A stretch of DNA of 64,000 bases from Methanoregula sp. (lineage in GTDB: Archaea; Halobacteriota; Methanomicrobia; Methanomicrobiales; Methanospirillaceae), in the NCBI RefSeq assembly GCF_023227875.1, contig NZ_JALOCH010000001.1, forward strand, positions 186,001 through 250,000, written 5' to 3'. Each line of letters starts with the position of its first letter. The stretch's first letter is position 1. The position numbers were made by a program, and so were the translations under genes. The notes below the pieces were generated by a model. It was not told the origin of the DNA and made no database searches. It worked only from the letters and a program-made list of their open reading frames with translations. Positions 51,371-60,849 of the stretch are shown in pieces.

Positions 51371-52155
51371 GATCCTTCTCCTCTCCCTGCTCCCATGTTG
51401 GCGATCTGCGCTGCAAACGCCCCTCCAGTAAATCCGGCATCGATGTTGACGACCGCGATGACCGAGCAGGACTGGAGCATGCTTGCAAGGGCTGCTTTCC
51501 CTTTTCCCATGTACCCGTACCCGACGCTGACGGGAATGCCAATCACGGGTCTGTCAACGAGCCCCGCTACAACGGCAGGAAGGGTTCCCTCACGCCCGGC
51601 ACATACGACAAACACATGGGCCCCGAGAAGGGGTTTGAGTGCCGGGAAGAGCCGGTGGATGCCGGCAGCGCCGACATCGTAGGCCGTACGGACCTCGCAT
51701 CCCATCTCCTCTGCGATGATGCGGGCCTCATCAGCGACCCGGATATCTGATGTCCCTGCGGTGATAATGGCAACAATCCCCCCGGTACGTTTTGGCACCG
51801 GACTATTGCCGGCAACAAGGACGCGCCCCTGCTCCCGGTATTCGACAGTAATACCTGTTTTACCGGCCTGTTCCCGGATCCCGGTAGCCTGTTCAGGAGT
51901 CACCCGTGTCACAACGCATCGCCCGGCAGTCCCGGCAATGCGAATGACGATCTCTGCAAGATGGGCCGGGTCTTTACCCTCCGCAAGGATGACCTCGGGC
52001 ATGCCGCATCGCACATTACGTCCAAGATCGATACACGCGAAATCGCCAATACGGTCGAGCCGCAGCCCTTCGATCGCTTCCGACGCGGATTCAAGCGAAA
52101 TCCGGCCATCCCGGTACTGCTCGAGAAGATTCTGTAACTCTTGGTTTGCCGGCAT
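51367..52155 (-). CDS. larB: Nickel pincer cofactor biosynthesis protein LarB
   Basis: A 262-residue homologue of LarB, which carboxylates and hydrolyses nicotinic acid adenine dinucleotide in building the nickel-pincer cofactor of lactate racemase. The AIR-carboxylase-like C-terminal half shows GIVAIITAGTSDIRVADEA, CAGREGTLPAVVAGLVDRP and GYGYMGKGKAALASML. Its partner genes larC and larE are not in the window. It is coupled to nadM, and both use nicotinate nucleotides, a reasonable functional link. Confidence 0.9.
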   Translation of the reverse strand: MPANQELQNLLEQYRDGRISLESASEAIEGLRLDRIGDFACIDLGRNVRCGMPEVILAEGKDPAHLAEIVIRIAGTAGRCVVTRVTPEQATGIREQAGKTGITVEYREQGRVLVAGNSPVPKRTGGIVAIITAGTSDIRVADEARIIAEEMGCEVRTAYDVGAAGIHRLFPALKPLLGAHVFVVCAGREGTLPAVVAGLVDRPVIGIPVSVGYGYMGKGKAALASMLQSCSVIAVVNIDAGFTGGAFAAQIANMGAGRGEGS

Positions 52156-52205
52156 GATTGTAATAATACAGATATGGATCGGCGTATAATAATACGTTCA
52201 TTGTC

Positions 52206-52526
52206 ATGTCGTACCTCATTTACGTTGCCGTGTTCGGGACTGCGGTTGTGATCTTTCTCTGGCTGCGTGATACGAGGATCTTTTTCCGGACCGGCCTTGC
52301 GGGATACCGGAAGGCCGCATACTGGGGTGTTGCCTACGGCGCGCTTGCCATGTTGGGCTTCCAGATCGCCAGGTACATGCCGGATTACGAGATCCTGGGC
52401 CTGGGCCTGATCCTTGGCGCGCTCTATCTCCAGTCCAACCGCGTGAAGGAGAAGGTCTGGAGGAACGAAGGCACACTCGAGCGTCTCCTTGGCAGCGTGC
52501 CCATAACAAGGACGAATAAGAAATAA
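52206..52526 (+). CDS. Small membrane protein
   Basis: A 106-residue protein with three hydrophobic stretches (about 2-20, 38-58 and 62-80), each short, and a basic C-terminal tail (SNRVKEKVWRNEGTLERLL). It diverges from larB and precedes hisS by 37 bp on the same strand, so it may share a transcript with hisS-top6B-top6A. No family recognised. Confidence 0.7.
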   Translation: MSYLIYVAVFGTAVVIFLWLRDTRIFFRTGLAGYRKAAYWGVAYGALAMLGFQIARYMPDYEILGLGLILGALYLQSNRVKEKVWRNEGTLERLLGSVPITRTNKK

Positions 52527-52563
52527 TGGGATACGAACAGAATTAAAATAGGGATTTTTCATC

Positions 52564-53799
52564 ATGCTCCAGAAACCACGAGGAACCAGGGATTTTTTAC
52601 CGGATGAGATGGAGGCCCGGCGTGCGGTTGAGTGGCGCCTGCGGGATGTGGCGCGGCGCTGGGGATACCGGGAAGTTTGTACTCCCGAGTTCGAGGATCT
52701 CGAACTCTTCACCATGCGCTCAGGAGAAGGGATCATTGGGGAGATGTACGTCTTTGAGGACAAGGGTGGGCGGAAACTTGCCCTGCGCCCGGAGATCACC
52801 GCTGCGGTGATCCGGATGTACATCAACGAGGCAAAGGTCGCCCCCAAGCCCCTGCGCTGGTGCTACTTTGCTGACTGCTTCCGGTACGAGCGGCCGCAGA
52901 AAGGCCGGTACCGCCAGTTCTGGCAGTTTGGCGTGGAACTGATCGGCGCCGATACGGCCATTGCCGATGCCGAAGTGATCATGCTCGCCGCCGACATGCT
53001 CAATGCAACGGGCGTGCGGTACGAACTGAAGGTTGGCCACCTCTCGTTTGTGAAAAACCTCTTGAAGGATGTGGAGCCTGCCCTACAGCGGACGATCCGT
53101 GCGCAGCTCGATAAGAAGGACTTCGAGGGGCTGAAGGCGACCCTCGATGGCATGAACCGGCCGGAACTCGCCGAATCCTTAATGACCATCGTCTCCTGCC
53201 AGGACCTGAAGAAGGCCTTCGAGATCGCGGGGGACATTCCTGAACGGGAGCGGATCGAGCAGACCATGGGATATCTCGATGCTGCCGGTGTCCGCTACTC
53301 CCTGAATCTCGGCATTGCCCGGGGACTCGACTATTATACCGGCATCGTCTTCGAAGGCTTTGCCGACAACCTCGGGGCCGAGAACCAGATCCTGGGCGGG
53401 GGCGTGTACCGCCTCGCCCACCTCTTTGGTGGGGACGACGTGGCGTCCTGCGGGTTTGCCATCGGGTTCGACCGGGTGATGGTCTCGCTCGGGGAGACAG
53501 CCCGCACCAAAGAGACCGTTGCTGCCATTGTCTGCACGGATGAGGGCAGGACACGCGCCCTTGCCGTGGCACGGGCATTCCGTGACGCCGGCATCCGCAC
53601 CGAGATGGACCTTATGGGCCGGGGCTTTGGCGCGCAACTCGGGCACGCTGCCAAGTCCGCCACCTTTGCCGTGATCATCGGCCAGCGCGAGGCCGCTTCG
53701 GGAGAAGTGACCCTCAAGAACCTGCAATCGGGAGAGCAGAAGACCATCACGCTGGAAGCCGCGCTGGCCGAGGTGGGTGCCGTTGGTTCTCGCGGATGA
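52564..53799 (+). CDS. hisS: Histidine--tRNA ligase
   Basis: A 411-residue class II synthetase that charges tRNA-His. Motif 1 is early, motif 2 is RYERPQKGRYRQFWQFGVE (about 105-123), the histidine-binding signature is RGLDYYTGIVFEG (about 254-266), and motif 3 lies in CGFAIGFDRVM (about 298-308). The C-terminal anticodon-binding domain is present. Its end overlaps top6B by 23 nt in another frame. Confidence 0.95.
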   Translation: MLQKPRGTRDFLPDEMEARRAVEWRLRDVARRWGYREVCTPEFEDLELFTMRSGEGIIGEMYVFEDKGGRKLALRPEITAAVIRMYINEAKVAPKPLRWCYFADCFRYERPQKGRYRQFWQFGVELIGADTAIADAEVIMLAADMLNATGVRYELKVGHLSFVKNLLKDVEPALQRTIRAQLDKKDFEGLKATLDGMNRPELAESLMTIVSCQDLKKAFEIAGDIPERERIEQTMGYLDAAGVRYSLNLGIARGLDYYTGIVFEGFADNLGAENQILGGGVYRLAHLFGGDDVASCGFAIGFDRVMVSLGETARTKETVAAIVCTDEGRTRALAVARAFRDAGIRTEMDLMGRGFGAQLGHAAKSATFAVIIGQREAASGEVTLKNLQSGEQKTITLEAALAEVGAVGSRG

Positions 53800-55585
53800 G
53801 CTCGCCAAGCAGCAGCGCAGTATCAGCGTAGCAGAATTCTTCGAGAAGAACAAGCACCTGCTCGGTTTCGACTCCCCCACCCGCGGGGTAATTACCACTA
53901 TTAAGGAAGCGGTGGATAATTCCCTTGATGCCTGCGAAGAGGCACAGGTGCTGCCGGACATTTTTATCAGCATCAAGAAGACCGGCAATGATCTCTTCCG
54001 CATTATTGTCGAAGACAACGGGCCCGGCATTACACCGGCGCAGGTCCCATTCGTCTTTGGAAAACTGCTCTATGGCTCACGGTTCCACCAGATCCGGCAG
54101 ACCCGCGGGCAGCAGGGTATCGGGATCTCCGCCGCCGTTTTATATGCCCAGCTCACGAGCGGGCTTCCCACGATCGTTATCTCCCGCACCGGTGCAAAGG
54201 AGCCTGCTCACCGGTTCGAGATCCAGATCAAGATCGAGACCAATGAACCCGATATCATCGCGCAGGAACCGTTCGAATGGGACCGGATCCACGGGACCCG
54301 GGTGCAGATCGAGTTCAAGAGCACGATGGCCGCAAAGAAGAAGCTGCTCGAATATCTCCGGTACACTTCGGTTGTGAACCCCCATGCGCGGTTCCGGGTG
54401 GAACTCGATGATGAGGCATTCACCTTCGAGCGCGTCAGCCAGGAAGTGATCGTCTGTCCGGTCTCTATCCAGCCCCACCCGCACGGCATCGAACTGGGGC
54501 AGTTCAAGCGCATGGCGGCTGCAAGCGACCAGAATCTGATCGATTTCCTTGTCGAAGGGTTCAGCAGGGTCGGGAAGAAGATCGCACAGGATATGTGCGA
54601 CCGTGCCGGACTGAAGAGCACCTTAAAAGCAAAGGGACTTTCGGCCGATCAGCAGAAAGTCCTGCTCGCGGCCATGCAGGAGATCGCGGTTCCTGCGCCC
54701 CCGATCTCCCAATGCCTCTCACCCATCGGCGAGGAACTGATCCGGCGCGGGCTTGATAAGGAGTTCCAGATGGACTTTGTCGCTGCCCGAACGCGCGCAA
54801 CTTCTGTCTTCTCGGGCCACCCGTTCATGGTCGAGGCGGCGATCGGATACGGGGGGAAGCTGACCTCGGAAGGGAATGCGGTTATTCTCCGGTTTGCCAA
54901 CCGCGTCCCGTTGATGTACCAGCAGGGTGCCTGCGCCATCACGGAGTGCATCATGAACGTGAACTGGAAGGCCTACAACCTCTCGCAGCAGGGGCTCCCG
55001 ATGGGCCCGGTGCTGATCCTCGTTCACGTGGCCTCGACCAATGTCCCTTTCACGAGCGAGAGCAAGGATGCGATTGCGAGCATCTCCGAGATCGAGAAGG
55101 AGATTGTGCTGGCCCTGCAGGACCTTGGCCGCGAACTCAAAAACTTCGTCTCGCGCCGGGACAAGAACAAACTCGCCGAGGACCGGGCCCGGGCGGTCTG
55201 CGCAATCATCCCGGAGATTGCGGAGAAGGTGAGCGAGATTGTGGAGAAGCCCCTTATCGATACCACGCCCATCGAAGGAAAACTGATGAAGAAACTGATT
55301 GCGAAGAAGGCAACCCGCAACGGGAAGGTCACGCTGGAACTTGCCAACTACAGCAGTTATGACGGGGAGATCACGGTCTACGACATCTCTGCCGATGATG
55401 CAGCCGATGCTGTGCCCAAAGCCGATTTTGTGAGCGAGATGGACGGGCAGTTCACAAAGGTCTGGAAGATGGTAATCCCCCCGAAAACGGTCTGGCATGC
55501 AGAGTATTCCGGCAAGGGCGGGGGCATCCTTGATGTACGCGGGATAGACGACAACAAGAAGATGGTGGTGGATCTCGATGTCTAA
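53777..55585 (+). CDS. top6B: DNA topoisomerase VI subunit B
   Basis: A 602-residue ATPase subunit of the archaeal type IIB topoisomerase, which relaxes and decatenates DNA. The Bergerat fold has the N-box IKEAVDNSLDACEEA (about 44), EDNGPGI (about 78), and GQQGIGISAAVLYAQ (about 110). An H2tH region and the transducer domain follow. GTG 53777 inside the end of hisS is used; TTG 53783 with GAGGTG 7 nt upstream is an alternative. It overlaps top6A by 8 nt. Confidence 0.95.
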   Translation: MPLVLADELAKQQRSISVAEFFEKNKHLLGFDSPTRGVITTIKEAVDNSLDACEEAQVLPDIFISIKKTGNDLFRIIVEDNGPGITPAQVPFVFGKLLYGSRFHQIRQTRGQQGIGISAAVLYAQLTSGLPTIVISRTGAKEPAHRFEIQIKIETNEPDIIAQEPFEWDRIHGTRVQIEFKSTMAAKKKLLEYLRYTSVVNPHARFRVELDDEAFTFERVSQEVIVCPVSIQPHPHGIELGQFKRMAAASDQNLIDFLVEGFSRVGKKIAQDMCDRAGLKSTLKAKGLSADQQKVLLAAMQEIAVPAPPISQCLSPIGEELIRRGLDKEFQMDFVAARTRATSVFSGHPFMVEAAIGYGGKLTSEGNAVILRFANRVPLMYQQGACAITECIMNVNWKAYNLSQQGLPMGPVLILVHVASTNVPFTSESKDAIASISEIEKEIVLALQDLGRELKNFVSRRDKNKLAEDRARAVCAIIPEIAEKVSEIVEKPLIDTTPIEGKLMKKLIAKKATRNGKVTLELANYSSYDGEITVYDISADDAADAVPKADFVSEMDGQFTKVWKMVIPPKTVWHAEYSGKGGGILDVRGIDDNKKMVVDLDV

Positions 55586-56666
55586 AGAGGAACTGGAGAA
55601 GAAGGCGCTGGTATCGCTCCTCAACATTGCAAGCGCATGGTACGACCAGATGAAATCGGGTGAGATCCCCTCCATCTCGCTCCCCACGCGGACGAAGTAT
55701 AATATCGAGTTCGACGATGCGAGCGAGGTCTGGAAGTACGGGGACAAGGAGAGCATGCGGACTGCCGCCTCCGCCAAGAGCGCCACGCACCTGCTGAAGA
55801 TGGCGTACGTGATCGCGTTCATCAAGCAGCAGCTGGCCGAAAACCGCTCGTCAACGCTGAGAGAGATGTATTACATCTCGGAAGGCTGGAAGCGCGCGAA
55901 ATTCGGCGCACAGGACGAGAGTAACTTCTTAATTGAAGACCTTGAGATCCTGTCGGAAGTGCCGCGCGAGGGTTTCCACCTCCATCCTGAAGAGAACGGG
56001 GCCTCGATCTACGGCCCGATGCGGATCCGCGAGGAGACCCGCCGCGGAATGAAGACCCTCCACTGCCAGGATGATGTCGGGCAGGCCGGCTACACGATCC
56101 CGAACAACGTGGAGAACATCGAGTTCGTGGACCATGATGCGAAGTTCGTGATTGCCATAGAGACGGGTGGTATGTACGACCGTCTGATCGAGAACGGGTT
56201 CGACGAGGAGCATAACGCAATCCTCGTCCACCTCAAGGGCCAGCCGGCACGGTCGACCCGCCGCATGCTTAACCGCATCAGCACGACCTGGGACCTGCCG
56301 ATCCTGGTCTTCACGGATGGCGACCCATGGTCTTACCGCATCTACGGCTCGGTTGCCTACGGTGCCATCAAGAGCGCCCATATGTCGGAGATGCTTGCCA
56401 CCCCGAAAGCCCAGTTTCTCGGCCTTCAGCCCAGCGACATCCGTGACTACAATCTCCCCTCCGACAAGCTGAGCGATAAGGATATCGAGGCGTTACGATC
56501 CGAACTGACGGATCCCCGGTTTGCCACCGATTACTGGAAGAAGGAGATCAACCTGCAGATTGAGATGGGGCTCAAGTCAGAACAACAGGCGTTTGCAGCG
56601 CGGGGGCTGGATTTTGTGACGAAGAAGTATTTGCCGGACCGGCTGAGTGAGATGGGGATTATTTGA
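55578..56666 (+). CDS. top6A: DNA topoisomerase VI subunit A (Spo11 homologue)
   Basis: A 362-residue cleavage subunit. The catalytic Tyr lies in the CAP domain at LREMYYISEGW (about 95-105). The Toprim domain shows AIETGGMYDRL (metal-binding Glu) and FTDGDPWSYRIYG (DxD motif, about 248-256). It works with top6B as an A2B2 enzyme. The start overlaps the end of top6B and its stop overlaps the TTG alternative start of the next gene. Confidence 0.95.
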   Translation: MSKEELEKKALVSLLNIASAWYDQMKSGEIPSISLPTRTKYNIEFDDASEVWKYGDKESMRTAASAKSATHLLKMAYVIAFIKQQLAENRSSTLREMYYISEGWKRAKFGAQDESNFLIEDLEILSEVPREGFHLHPEENGASIYGPMRIREETRRGMKTLHCQDDVGQAGYTIPNNVENIEFVDHDAKFVIAIETGGMYDRLIENGFDEEHNAILVHLKGQPARSTRRMLNRISTTWDLPILVFTDGDPWSYRIYGSVAYGAIKSAHMSEMLATPKAQFLGLQPSDIRDYNLPSDKLSDKDIEALRSELTDPRFATDYWKKEINLQIEMGLKSEQQAFAARGLDFVTKKYLPDRLSEMGII

Positions 56667-56674
56667 ACACGATT

Positions 56675-58075
56675 ATGACTATCGCTGTCTCTTACCCGGA
56701 CAAATATTCCGTTGAGGAGGCCTTCCAGCTCCTTAAAATACCTTGGGTATGGTATGAGGAGGGATGCCACTATGATGTGGTCATTGCCCATAAGGCGGAT
56801 GTACCCGGATATGACGGACCATTGATTGATCTTACGGATAATGATTTTTTAAAAAAAAACAGCGACCTGCTTAATGCTGGGCAGCAGCATCTCCATGAGC
56901 CAGTATGTGATCTTCTGCTCGACAAGATTCGGGAAGAGCTTAAAAAATACGTGATCCTTGTGGAGATACCCCCAGTACCCTGGGGATATCCCTATATGGT
57001 GGCCCTTACCCATGATGTGGATGTTACCTCTGTCAGGGATTGCAGGCTTGTAACTGTGGGATATGCAGCATTCCAGTGCATCCTGCATGGTTCGGTTTAT
57101 GCAGGACTCCGTCTTGGCCTTTCACGCTTTGGGATCGGAAGTGATTCCTGGGCTCTCTTTGACCGCTGGAAAACATTTGAGGATCAACTGGGTGTGCGCT
57201 CGACATTCTTTTTTGTTCCAAAGAAAGATGATCCGGGTGTTCGGGCACACCCGTACCGGGCCGTTGGTTATGATCTCAACATGGATGTGCTTCGAGATCT
57301 GACACAGGGTGGATGGGAAGCCGGTGTTCATGGTATCGACAACTGGACTGATTCCCAACGGGGAAAACAGGAGATGGCCCCGATCAGTCCCTGCGGTAAG
57401 ATACCTGGTAACCGGACGCACTGGCTCCTCTTTGACCAGAACAGCTGGAAGGCACTCGATGAAGCGGGCTACTTGTACGATACCACATTCGGGTACAATG
57501 ATGATGCTGGTTTTCGTGCGGGAACGCTTCAGGTATACCGGCCGCGCACTGCACAGAAACTGCTGGAACTCCCGCTCCATATACAGGACCTCGGGCTCTT
57601 TGGTAAATTCTGCTGGGCAACAACTGGCAATGAATGGGTAAAGACACCCTGCCTGCACCTGGATGCCCCAGCAGCACTCACGTACTGTGATCGCATATTT
57701 GGTTTTGCAAGGAAATACGGAGGGGCAGTTACATTACTCTGGCACTACGAGAACCTGACCCCCCCCAGGGACTGGTCCGGCACGTATGCGGAACTGGTGA
57801 ACCGTGCGCAGGCCGATGGTGCATGGGTGACAACGGCCGGATCGGTAGTCGGATGGTTTGAGGTACGGAGGAAAACGGGTATTGGATATGAAATGAATAA
57901 TAAACTAATTACTATCAGGATCTGTAATCCGGATTCCGGCCATCAACCCCCGATGCGCGTGCGGGTCCATATCGATCCGGCCATGGTATCCTCTGTAAAT
58001 GCTGAGCACAAACCGGGGAACGGTTACCTTGATATTGAATGCACCTGGCCGGAAATAACGGTGGCACTCAAATGA
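56675..58075 (+). CDS. Polysaccharide deacetylase-like protein
   Basis: A 466-residue protein with a NodB-like fold. ALTHDVDVTSVRD (about residues 110-122) carries the metal-binding Asp pair, GGWEAGVHGIDNW resembles the H-x-x-x-H part, and GAVTLLWHYENL the C-terminal His motif. Such enzymes remove acetyl groups from surface polysaccharides, but this large archaeal subgroup has no defined substrate. ATG 56675 is preferred; TTG 56663 overlaps top6A. It overlaps the ATP-grasp gene by 4 nt. Confidence 0.8.
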   Translation: MTIAVSYPDKYSVEEAFQLLKIPWVWYEEGCHYDVVIAHKADVPGYDGPLIDLTDNDFLKKNSDLLNAGQQHLHEPVCDLLLDKIREELKKYVILVEIPPVPWGYPYMVALTHDVDVTSVRDCRLVTVGYAAFQCILHGSVYAGLRLGLSRFGIGSDSWALFDRWKTFEDQLGVRSTFFFVPKKDDPGVRAHPYRAVGYDLNMDVLRDLTQGGWEAGVHGIDNWTDSQRGKQEMAPISPCGKIPGNRTHWLLFDQNSWKALDEAGYLYDTTFGYNDDAGFRAGTLQVYRPRTAQKLLELPLHIQDLGLFGKFCWATTGNEWVKTPCLHLDAPAALTYCDRIFGFARKYGGAVTLLWHYENLTPPRDWSGTYAELVNRAQADGAWVTTAGSVVGWFEVRRKTGIGYEMNNKLITIRICNPDSGHQPPMRVRVHIDPAMVSSVNAEHKPGNGYLDIECTWPEITVALK

Positions 58076-59223
58076 ACGTCCTTCTGACTGATGGGAATTT
58101 CAAACATACTCTGGCAGCGGTACGCTCTCTTGGGAAAAGAGGCATTGAGGTAACTGTCCTATCACATCTTTCTGTCAGCATCTCATTTTTTTCTAAATAT
58201 TGTCATCGCCGTGTGATTGCACCGGATCCTGAAAAGGATCCCCTGTTTGCAGCATTTCTGCTCGATTACGTCAAAAAAAATCATGTGGACGTTGTGTTGC
58301 CAGTCAGTTTTGCTGCGGTGATGCAGGTCTCCCGGATTCGCCACGAACTGGAAAAATATACGAAAATTCCCCTTGCGGATGAAACGGCACTGGATATTGC
58401 CGGGAGCAAGGACCGTACTATCCAGTACGCTGAAAAGATCGGGATCCGGGTCCCGAAAACCTGGTACCCCCGCACAGAAGCCGAAGCCGGGGCAATTGCA
58501 CACGAGGTTTCGTATCCTGCTGTGATCAAGGGGTCAGAAGAATCGGGATTTGTCAGGTATGCAAATGCCCCTTATGAATTATCTGAAAAATACCGTTTTA
58601 TCGCCAGATACTCTCCGGTAATTCAGGAGTACATTACGGGTGAGGGGTACGGTTTTTTTGCTCTTTATAATCATGGGACTGCCCGGGCGATCTTCATGCA
58701 CAAACGGATCCGCGAATATCCGGTTACCGGTGGGCCAAGTGCCGTAGCAGTAAGTGTCAATGATCCGGCATTACGCGATGCGGGACTACGTATCCTTGAT
58801 AGTCTGCACTGGCATGGTGTTGCAATGGTGGAGTTTAAAAAAGATGAGAAGACCGGCGCATTTGTCCTCATGGAGATCAATCCAAAATTCTGGGGTTCTC
58901 TTGGACTCTCCATTGCAGCCGGTGTGGATTTCCCGTACCTTGCCAGCAGGATGGCAATGGATGGCGATATCGAGCCGGTATTCCACTATGAGTCCGGTGT
59001 AAAATACCGCTGGCTTTTCCCGGCGGATCTCTTTAATGTGATAACAAATCCCCGTTCGTTCCCGGATTTTATCAGGGATTTCGGGGATAGATTCATGCAA
59101 TACGATATTGATATGCACGATCCCGTTCCTGCGTTTATTCAGATGGGCATGACCGTTGCTGAGTTTATGCTCCGGGTAAAACAGAAACGGTTCTGGAGAC
59201 CTCATGGACGACCTCATTGCTGA
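58072..59223 (+). CDS. ATP-grasp protein (carbamoyl-phosphate synthase-like)
   Basis: A 383-residue protein. Residues 1-90 form a pre-ATP-grasp domain (MNVLLTDGNFKHTLAAVRSL), and the ATP-grasp proper includes YPAVIKGSEESGFVRY (the Lys of the ATP site), VIQEYITGEGYGFFAL and MVEFKKDEKTGAFVLMEINPKFWGSL with the Mg-binding Glu and Asn. It should ligate a carboxylate to an amine through an acylphosphate. The substrate is unknown; surface-glycan modification is inferred from the neighbours. Overlaps both neighbours, by 4 and 20 nt. Confidence 0.85.
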   Translation: MNVLLTDGNFKHTLAAVRSLGKRGIEVTVLSHLSVSISFFSKYCHRRVIAPDPEKDPLFAAFLLDYVKKNHVDVVLPVSFAAVMQVSRIRHELEKYTKIPLADETALDIAGSKDRTIQYAEKIGIRVPKTWYPRTEAEAGAIAHEVSYPAVIKGSEESGFVRYANAPYELSEKYRFIARYSPVIQEYITGEGYGFFALYNHGTARAIFMHKRIREYPVTGGPSAVAVSVNDPALRDAGLRILDSLHWHGVAMVEFKKDEKTGAFVLMEINPKFWGSLGLSIAAGVDFPYLASRMAMDGDIEPVFHYESGVKYRWLFPADLFNVITNPRSFPDFIRDFGDRFMQYDIDMHDPVPAFIQMGMTVAEFMLRVKQKRFWRPHGRPHC

Positions 59224-59878
59224 TTTCCATATTCATTCAAAATACTCCCATGACTCGGTGATGTCACCGGAGAGTATTATAAAACGGGCAAAAAAGGTTG
59301 GGCTGACCTGCATCGCGATAACGGATCACGGGACGATTCGCGGGGGTCTGGAGGGAAAACGGGTTGCACGTACTCATGGTATTGATGTTATTGTTGGTAC
59401 TGAGATTGCGACCGATTGCGGGGATATAATCGGGCTCAACCTCCATGAGGATATCCTGATTACCCGGTGGCAGGATGTTATCCCGGCGATACGGTCGCAA
59501 GGGGGCAAGGTTATGTTTCCACATCCATATCGCGATCATTCTTCTATTGAAGAGATTGCAGAATGTGTGGATTTTATTGAAATATGGAACGGCCGGTCGA
59601 CCCTCCAACAAAATATGGCTGCACAGGATCTGGCAACCCGCTTCTCAAAACTGGTGATGTACGGAAGCGATGCCCATGTCAGTTCAGAAATTGGATCTGT
59701 AAAAACCCGTATCGATCCAGAATCCTTCCAGTTCAGGGAGCTGCTCACAGAACGTTATTCCACGGCTTCTGAAATTCATCGCAGCCAGATCATCAGCCTT
59801 GTGAAACAACGAAAATGGGGAACATTGATTTCTCAGGGGACCAGGTATATTGGCAGAAAAGTATGGCGGTTCCCATAA
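59204..59878 (+). CDS. PHP domain phosphoesterase-like protein
   Basis: A 224-residue PHP-fold protein. Metal ligands are DFHIHSKYSHDS (residues 7-18), ITDHGTIRGG (about 39-48), GTEIATDCGD (about 64-73), FPHPYRDH (about 105-112) and GSDAHVSSE (about 152-160). PHP proteins hydrolyse phosphoesters with two or three metals. It ends the deacetylase/ATP-grasp/PHP trio, in which each gene overlaps the next, so the three probably act on one pathway. No substrate can be named. Confidence 0.88.
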   Translation: MDDLIADFHIHSKYSHDSVMSPESIIKRAKKVGLTCIAITDHGTIRGGLEGKRVARTHGIDVIVGTEIATDCGDIIGLNLHEDILITRWQDVIPAIRSQGGKVMFPHPYRDHSSIEEIAECVDFIEIWNGRSTLQQNMAAQDLATRFSKLVMYGSDAHVSSEIGSVKTRIDPESFQFRELLTERYSTASEIHRSQIISLVKQRKWGTLISQGTRYIGRKVWRFP

Positions 59879-59916
59879 CCGGTAAGAAGTTTTTCTGAGG
59901 TTATTTTGTCTTATGT

Positions 59917-60849
59917 CTAAATTCGAGCCCGTTCCGCTTCGAGCATATCTTGTAATGTCTTTTTAAGGGGAATCTCCGGTTTCCAGGCTGTGACGTTGTA
60001 GATCCGTGAAATGTCACTCTGCTGCGAGGGGATAGTGATCTGTTGTGGATCTGTTGGAAGATTGACAGGATACTTCACTCCAGTGATCTTCTCCAGTGTT
60101 GCGATCACCTCAGAGATCGGGCACGATCTTCCCGAGCCGATATTGAAGGCTTTTCCGGTACAGTCCTCCTCAAACCGGGGATGGGTCACAAGTGCCCAGT
60201 ATGCCCTGACGACATCCCGGACATCAATAAAATCCCGGGCTGATTGAGTTTCCAGAAGATCAAGTGAATCTCGTTTTCCCTGTTCGAATTCGACGATCTG
60301 CCGGATAATTTTTCCGCACAAAAATGTGTCAGCCTGGCCGGGACCCGTGAGATTGAACGGGCGGGCAATTGTCAGGTTGATGCCCCTCTCCCGGTAATGC
60401 ATCAAGGCAAGATTATCCTGTGCAGCTTTTGCAGCACCATATTCGGTCAAAGGCTGGAACGGAGATTCCTCGGTTATGGGTGATGATCCCGGGTATCCGT
60501 ATACTGCAGATGAACTTGTTATGAGGACCCGGCAATCAGGATTTGTACTGGATATAACCTCAATCAGGTGTTGAGTACCACAGACATTGGTCATGAATAA
60601 ATCCGCGGCTGAGCCGCGGTTCAGACCGGCAAGATGGATGATCGCATCCGGTTTAACGGAGGATACCAGTGTAAAAATACGATCCCGGTTGAGGAGATCT
60701 GCTGCAACCCAGGTTATGTCTCCGCCGGGATATGGCCGGGATGGTACGTTTCGCGCAAGGCTGGTAATCTGGATATCCTTGTCTGGAGCAAGAAACCGGA
60801 TCAGGGCAGTTCCGGTAAAACCGGATGCCCCGGTAACCAGAAGTTTCAT
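59917..60849 (-). CDS. NAD-dependent epimerase/dehydratase (GDP-4-keto-6-deoxymannose reductase-like)
   Basis: A 310-residue extended SDR enzyme. The NAD(P)-binding motif is GASGFTG (about 7-13), the catalytic Tyr and Lys are in TEYGAAKAAQD (YxxxK), Ser in ITSSSAVYG. The substrate-side ARPFNLTGPGQ and DFIDVRDVVRAYW resemble GDP-4-keto-6-deoxy-D-mannose reductases (Rmd), so GDP-rhamnose or a related deoxy sugar is a plausible product (inference). It follows the nucleotidyltransferase with a 4-nt overlap. Confidence 0.82.
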   Translation of the reverse strand: MKLLVTGASGFTGTALIRFLAPDKDIQITSLARNVPSRPYPGGDITWVAADLLNRDRIFTLVSSVKPDAIIHLAGLNRGSAADLFMTNVCGTQHLIEVISSTNPDCRVLITSSSAVYGYPGSSPITEESPFQPLTEYGAAKAAQDNLALMHYRERGINLTIARPFNLTGPGQADTFLCGKIIRQIVEFEQGKRDSLDLLETQSARDFIDVRDVVRAYWALVTHPRFEEDCTGKAFNIGSGRSCPISEVIATLEKITGVKYPVNLPTDPQQITIPSQQSDISRIYNVTAWKPEIPLKKTLQDMLEAERARI

